Origin: Mobilitalea sp.
GTDB taxonomy: Bacteria > Bacillota_A > Clostridia > Lachnospirales > Lachnospiraceae
Length of the DNA stretch: 6,633 nucleotides
Reading direction: 5' to 3'
Assembly (NCBI GenBank): GCA_029974875.1
Contig: JARKQP010000380.1
Span: forward strand, 1 to 6,633
The notes under the pieces are model-generated. The model was not told the DNA's origin, searched no databases, and was given only the letters and a program-made list of their open reading frames with translations. Shown here piece after piece: positions 6,290-6,633 of this stretch. Position 1 is the first letter of the stretch. Every line of letters starts with the position of its first letter. The position numbers were made by a program, and so were the translations under genes.

Positions 6290-6388
6290 AATTTCCTGGG
6301 AATCTCAGGAGGATTAAAATTAATAAAATTTCTTAGATTTATCATAATAAATTCACAATCTCTACACAAAGTATTGTTAAACTATGCA

Positions 6389-6412
6389 AAGAATGATTCT
6401 TGAATCATTCTT
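6389..6412. repeat. 24-bp dyad (11-bp inverted repeat, 2-bp spacer), operator-like
   Basis: AAGAATGATTC (6389-6399) and GAATCATTCTT (6402-6412) are perfect inverted repeats separated by TT. No T run follows, which argues against a terminator. It lies about 85 bp upstream of the candidate -10 at 6495, so it could bind a dimeric regulator; as RNA it would form a 10-bp stem capped by a CUUG tetraloop. Confidence 0.6.
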
Positions 6413-6470
6413 ACGTAGAAAGAGATCGAATGTAAAACGGGTATACTCCAATTAGGGCGTGCCTAAAAAC

Positions 6471-6500
6471 TGCAAACTGGGGCGTTCAGAACAGTATAAT
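6471..6500 (+). promoter_or_regulatory. Candidate promoter of the gene at 6588
   Basis: A perfect -10 TATAAT is at 6495-6500. The -35 is poor (TGCAAA at 6471-6476, spacer 18). A start near 6507 would give an 80-nt leader before the ATG. A weak -35 could mean activator dependence. Confidence 0.5.
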
Positions 6501-6538
6501 GAGCTTTCAGACACGACTTAGCAGGAACATATAAGGAA

Positions 6539-6554
6539 GCAGTCCCCGGACTGT
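6539..6554 (+). promoter_or_regulatory. Short hairpin in the leader of the gene at 6588
   Basis: CAGTCC (6540-6545) and GGACTG (6548-6553) are perfect inverted repeats, extended by one G-U pair at 6539/6554. The hairpin lies 33 nt before the ATG and does not cover the ribosome site, so it may stabilise the 5' end or simply be chance. Confidence 0.35.
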
Positions 6555-6587
6555 AAACTTTAAATATAAAACGAAAGGAGAGTATTT

Positions 6588-6633
6588 ATGTCGGAATTTG
6601 ATAATAACAATTCAAACCAAACAAATAATAGTC
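6588..6633 (+). CDS. Start of an unidentified gene with an Asn-rich N-terminus (3' end outside window)
   Basis: ATG at 6588 follows a strong Shine-Dalgarno, AAAGGAG at 6574-6580, with 7 nt between. The 15 visible residues are MSEFDNNNSNQTNNS, polar and rich in Asn, Ser and Gln, with no signal peptide yet visible. Such low-complexity cytoplasmic N-termini precede a membrane helix in several kinds of clostridial envelope protein, but the family cannot be told from this much. It is transcribed divergently from the sugar transferase operon. Confidence 0.8.
   Translation, partial: MSEFDNNNSNQTNNS

Larger units (their letters stand above)
6002..6587. other. Divergent intergenic region, 586 bp, no supported gene
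   Basis: The region separates the leftward sugar transferase gene from the rightward gene at 6588. I find no frame with both a ribosome site and a plausible start. It holds a structured-RNA candidate (about 6194-6314), a cluster of TTCCTGGGAA-like repeats, a 24-bp dyad at 6389-6412, a candidate rightward promoter and a small leader hairpin. An AGGAGG at 6308-6312 has no start codon at a useful distance and instead can pair with 6209-6214. Confidence 0.7.

Noticed and set aside
6132..6317. Open frame of 61 codons on the + strand starting at TTG
   Set aside because: No ribosome site before the TTG, it overlaps the RNA hairpin and repeats, and its apparent SWE repeats come from the DNA repeats.
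6384..6455. 23-residue basic peptide frame (MQRMILESFLRRKRSNVKRV...)
   Set aside because: No Shine-Dalgarno upstream of the ATG, and its first half is simply the 24-bp dyad read in frame.
6455..6485. GGGCGT direct repeat (6455-6460 and 6480-6485) upstream of the candidate -10 at 6495
   Set aside because: Six bases repeated once is too short to separate from chance.

Overview
The window looks like a chromosomal cell-envelope polysaccharide region of a Gram-positive Clostridia member, probably Lachnospiraceae-like. This is an inference from strong AGGAGG-type ribosome sites, sigma-A promoters, and teichoic-acid, LCP and undecaprenyl-phosphate sugar-transferase genes. It holds four substantial genes (one cut at the left edge), one 31-codon gene, one predicted antisense RNA, and the first 15 codons of another gene at the right edge.

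Left part (1-3155, + strand): the end of a CDP-glycerol glycerophosphotransferase (TagF-like) with an extra C-terminal domain overlaps by 4 nt a 739-residue fusion of a polysaccharide pyruvyl transferase with a two-[4Fe-4S] ferredoxin segment and an FrhB-like domain. These are the last genes of a rightward operon that makes and decorates a glycerol-phosphate or pyruvylated wall or capsule polymer. I see no terminator directly after them.

Middle (3156-3522): this is the most interesting part. A compact locus has the architecture of a par/Fst type I toxin-antitoxin system. A rightward promoter drives a tiny membrane-peptide gene whose Shine-Dalgarno sits inside an 8-bp hairpin. A perfect-consensus leftward promoter (TTGACA-17-TATAAT) drives a short RNA. 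Both transcripts converge on one bidirectional terminator. A 14-bp direct repeat lies just after the toxin start codon and again near the 5' end of the antisense RNA, so the two RNAs are complementary there. The peptide does not look like classical Fst.

Right part (3523-6001, - strand): a likely two-gene operon reads leftward, first a polyprenyl glycosylphosphotransferase (WbaP/WcaJ-like, which starts a lipid-linked repeat unit) and then an LCP ligase (which attaches finished polymer to peptidoglycan). With the left operon these could provide initiation, elongation, decoration and attachment of a surface polymer.

Far right (6002-6633): a 586-bp divergent intergenic region with no supported gene. 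It contains a 14-bp RNA hairpin inside a larger possible fold, a cluster of TTCCTGGGAA-like repeats, a 24-bp dyad and a candidate promoter. A new + strand gene starts at 6588 with a good ribosome site; too little of it is visible to name.
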